64,000 bases of DNA from Pedobacter sp. PACM 27299 (GTDB lineage: Bacteria > Bacteroidota > Bacteroidia > Sphingobacteriales > Sphingobacteriaceae): assembly GCF_001412655.1 (NCBI RefSeq), contig NZ_CP012996.1, positions 806,001-870,000 of the forward strand, read 5' to 3'. The translations under genes and the position numbers were made by a program. Position 1 is the stretch's first letter, and every line of letters begins with the position of its first letter. The notes under the pieces were generated by a model. It was not told the DNA's origin. It worked only from the letters and a program-made list of their open reading frames with translations, and did not search any database. Below are positions 62,601-64,000 of the stretch, one piece after another.

Positions 62601-64000
62601 AATTTACTCCTCCATCAAAGACCATCTTAAGATTTTTGTCATCTACTTTCAGACTGCCATCAAAATACTTTTTCTCAAAAGTTCCATCTATTTCGATATT
62701 TCTATACCTGTAATTATTAAAATCAATGTACTCAATATCTCCATCCAATCGTTCGGTAAGATTTTTGATCTCTGTTCCTCTGCCTTTGATGTTTAACGCT
62801 GCTGTAATTTTTCCCAAGCTTTTTTCATTGATCAGGTCGCCTAAATTAAAATCATAGGTTTTTACATTGCCCGAATAGGAAGGAACTCCTTGTTTATCAA
62901 TTTTCATATTGACATCAGAGACCAGGCGGCCAATTTTTGTTTTAAACTCGCCATAGGCGATAAAATCATTTTGGAAGCCAGTAAAGGAACCATTAAAATT
63001 TACGTTACCAAATTTGGAAATGATTTCAGGGATTTTCTTCGCTTTTTTTCCCGTTACACTACTGAGTAAATCGTCCAGATCTTTTTTATTGGTTCCTGCC
63101 ATCTCGATTTTAAGGTCCATAAAGGTCTCCTTAAGAACTGGCAACCCTTTAAGGGTAAAATCTCCCTTAATGTGTGTCGCTTTTCCTGCTTTAATCGCTA
63201 GTTTTTTTGCACGAAGATTTTTGACCAGACCTGTAATTTGTCCATCTACGTCTAGTTCTAAATTCATTTGATCTAGTTCAGAAGTAAAATAGGATACATC
63301 TCGGGAAGCAATATGACTATCCTTAAAACTGGCTTTCATTCTTACTTTGTTCACATAGTCTCTGAAGTCTCTGTACCGGCTAAAGCTCATTTTAAAGTAA
63401 TCCTTTAACCTGGAATGATTGGTTTCCAGTAACAAACGTTCCAACTCTATTTTATTAGAATCTACTGTAGCGAATGTGGTTAAGTTTTTAAGATAGAAGC
63501 CACTTTTTTCCTTGAATGTCAGATTTTTGATATTTGCTTGGAGAATGTGGTCTGTAGTGTTTAATTTTTCAAGAATACCATTCAAATTACTGAGCTGGAC
63601 ATCTTCAAAATTAATACCTCTTATTACGGTATCGTATTTATAGTTTTTGTACCTGAAACCAAAATTATTCAGGATAACACGATCGAAAGTTACTTTGAAA
63701 GGCTGCTTCTTTTTTACGGTAGGTGCCCCGGAGTCAAAGTAATCGATGATGAAATCTAGATTTGTGGTTCCGTCTTTATAAGTTTTGAGGAAAAACGCGC
63801 CGTTATTTAGTTGTACGGTATTGACATCTACAATTCTTTTTTTGAGAGAAAGCTGGTTTAGATCAACTAAAAATTTGGGGGTGTTTAACAGTGTATCCTT
63901 TTGTTGATCGAGTACCAGTAAGTTCTCCAGAACAAGGGATTTAAATGGTTTGATGTAAATTCCCGATAAGGATATGGTTGTATTTAGTTCTTTAGATAAA
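59659..64000 (-). CDS. TamB-like translocation/assembly module protein, C-terminal 1447 residues (start beyond window)
   Basis: The frame stays open from the right edge to the stop at 59659; a TTG at 63585 is internal, since the upstream codons (DRVILNNFGFRYKNYKYDTV) continue the same kind of sequence. The chain is a long run of alternating short beta strands with Asn/Asp/Lys turns (AsmA/TamB-like beta-taco) and repeated LKVDGGVNLNG-type blocks. The C-terminal DUF490 domain has the typical GTATDLTLKINSQGDFDMSGDY-like segment (NATDLTLKINSQGDFDMSG) and NVGGEVEILGLI. TamB-type proteins span the periplasm and move lipids or help outer-membrane protein insertion. The TamA partner is not in view. 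A basic, Lys-rich tail ends the protein. Confidence 0.9.
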   Translation of the reverse strand, partial: LSKELNTTISLSGIYIKPFKSLVLENLLVLDQQKDTLLNTPKFLVDLNQLSLKKRIVDVNTVQLNNGAFFLKTYKDGTTNLDFIIDYFDSGAPTVKKKQPFKVTFDRVILNNFGFRYKNYKYDTVIRGINFEDVQLSNLNGILEKLNTTDHILQANIKNLTFKEKSGFYLKNLTTFATVDSNKIELERLLLETNHSRLKDYFKMSFSRYRDFRDYVNKVRMKASFKDSHIASRDVSYFTSELDQMNLELDVDGQITGLVKNLRAKKLAIKAGKATHIKGDFTLKGLPVLKETFMDLKIEMAGTNKKDLDDLLSSVTGKKAKKIPEIISKFGNVNFNGSFTGFQNDFIAYGEFKTKIGRLVSDVNMKIDKQGVPSYSGNVKTYDFNLGDLINEKSLGKITAALNIKGRGTEIKNLTERLDGDIEYIDFNNYRYRNIEIDGTFEKKYFDGSLKVDDKNLKMVFDGGVNLNGKLPEFNFKANIKNARLKALKLYKDSLQIDAIFSTNFTGNNLDNIQGNLLLQHVQLNNVKGIYHIDSIQLSASGMGKDRSLTVNSDILDASIKGQYDLNTLPSYYKALAKTYIPSLKADIVNYKDQIFKFDLKIKKFEPVAQLLVPGLEIEDQAVFLGNFDSQKNVATINGFVKKLKYKGIVVNNIIVDENTSTNQLQAIITSDRVDLNDSLYIKNVNISNILRNDSLSLNVKLANADDANSLDLNGLVEFATDTIGRITILPSILKINNEDWKIQEKVRISFHDGKTQISNFDLSNGPQLLTIDGILSNDPTDLLKVGFNQFDLKTINPFVKTLGVKLAGKLNGETKLYHVLKSPKISDHITIDSLNFNDTYIGRLTDTSSFHQAENVANIYTSIMSRDKETLKARGSLDLEKKEIDLHIKLDETEMAVLEPFVKKLVSKLKGNISADLAVKGPFEKPAINGEVSFDKGKMTINYLQTAYTLNDQVTIDNSVIKVHNLKLLDVDNNQAIANGTVDLNNLDNPTIDAVIKATNFMALNTTEKDNPVYYGQAYGTGTFIFKGPTNRMYIDIDAKTEKGTVFNLPLNSSETVSSKDFITFVSKDTTKIVKKQNSFDGLTMNLKLDVDPNSVANIFTSLGNLSGRGNATDLTLKINSQGDFDMSGDYIIENGSFDFTAQEVINKKFSIRQGGTIRWTGNPTMAQIQLKAIYSLRTSLRDLYTAANRDGNNKDERVLTEVEMGLSGLLLKPDIKLDIFFPSNPAIKEEMQAYFNDSNNLNLQALSLIIRRSFAPGTGNEDLGKQLTSGVTSTATELLFNQLNNVLSSLNLDFVDFNVRSLTEANASFRLFNDRVVLNAGIVNRGSTNDLSLNGFSRNNVGGEVEILGLIKKDGTLVGKLSNKPPTQQTIFTTSGINQNNNVTALGLVYTQQFDSFREFLKKITGQYKRDQKKKAQHGETPKTRQLINKEAILNEQQKNNPKK

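Noticed and set aside
63585-63585. TTG at 63585 as the start of the TamB-like gene
   Set aside because: The reading frame continues upstream with similar sequence to the window edge, so the gene is truncated by the window, not starting here.

Overview
The window comes from a Bacteroidota chromosome, most likely Sphingobacteriaceae and close to Pedobacter. This rests on the 16S/23S character, a SusC/RagA receptor, DUF5686 and GIN-domain envelope proteins, a fused RibBA, a Bacteroidota-type LptF, weak Shine-Dalgarno use, and many promoters of the form TTG-N19/20-TAnnTTTG. Genus is an inference; no database search was possible.

Layout. 1-5.6 kb (minus strand): the start of a SusC-type receptor, a one-component propeller/LuxR sensor-regulator, the tRNA hydroxylase TrhO and an atypical SDR. 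5.7-9.6 kb: a secreted C1 peptidase, a D-2-hydroxyacid dehydrogenase, and an XRE/S24 regulator divergent from an unrecognised gene across a palindromic operator candidate. 9.6-16 kb: a DUF5686 outer-membrane protein, Kbl, PheS, a degenerate Rieske-like lipoprotein translationally coupled to a TetR regulator, then a gene-poor stretch with a large nested palindrome. 16.3-24.6 kb: RlmD, a GIN-domain protein, a PyrR-like phosphoribosyltransferase, an acyltransferase/glycosyltransferase pair, IspH, HemH and the Kdo transferase WaaA. 24.6-29.6 kb: a nucleotide-sugar operon (Ugd, UXS, GalE, an unknown protein, RfbB). 29.7-40.6 kb: a MacB-like permease, an IscA-type protein, methylmalonyl-CoA mutase large subunit, DnaA, a NUDIX hydrolase, a LemA/TPM cluster, an FAD dehydrogenase and a CoA-binding protein.

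40.8-54.9 kb holds two nearly identical rRNA operons (16S-tRNA-Ile-tRNA-Ala-23S-5S) as 5.7 kb direct repeats offset by exactly 8340 bp. Each has two tandem consensus promoters. The first operon carries an extra 5S gene. An intact ISAon1-type (ISL3-like) insertion sequence lies between them, with 26-bp perfect ends and an 8-bp target duplication; its two ORFs can only be joined by a frameshift. About 1.3 kb of gene-free DNA follows, then tRNA-Met, a START-like protein, LptF, RibBA and the C-terminal part of a TamB-like protein that runs off the end.

Most of the window is ordinary core-genome housekeeping. The items that most deserve a second look are the compound palindrome at 15.66-15.82 kb, the glycosyltransferase whose nucleotide-binding segment looks deleted, the putative leaderless promoters (including one on a TTG-started lptF), the regulator/orphan pair at 8.0-9.6 kb, the tandem 5S genes with a compensatory base-pair change, and the +1-type frame junction in the insertion sequence. 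I did not find a convincing complete new multi-gene system.
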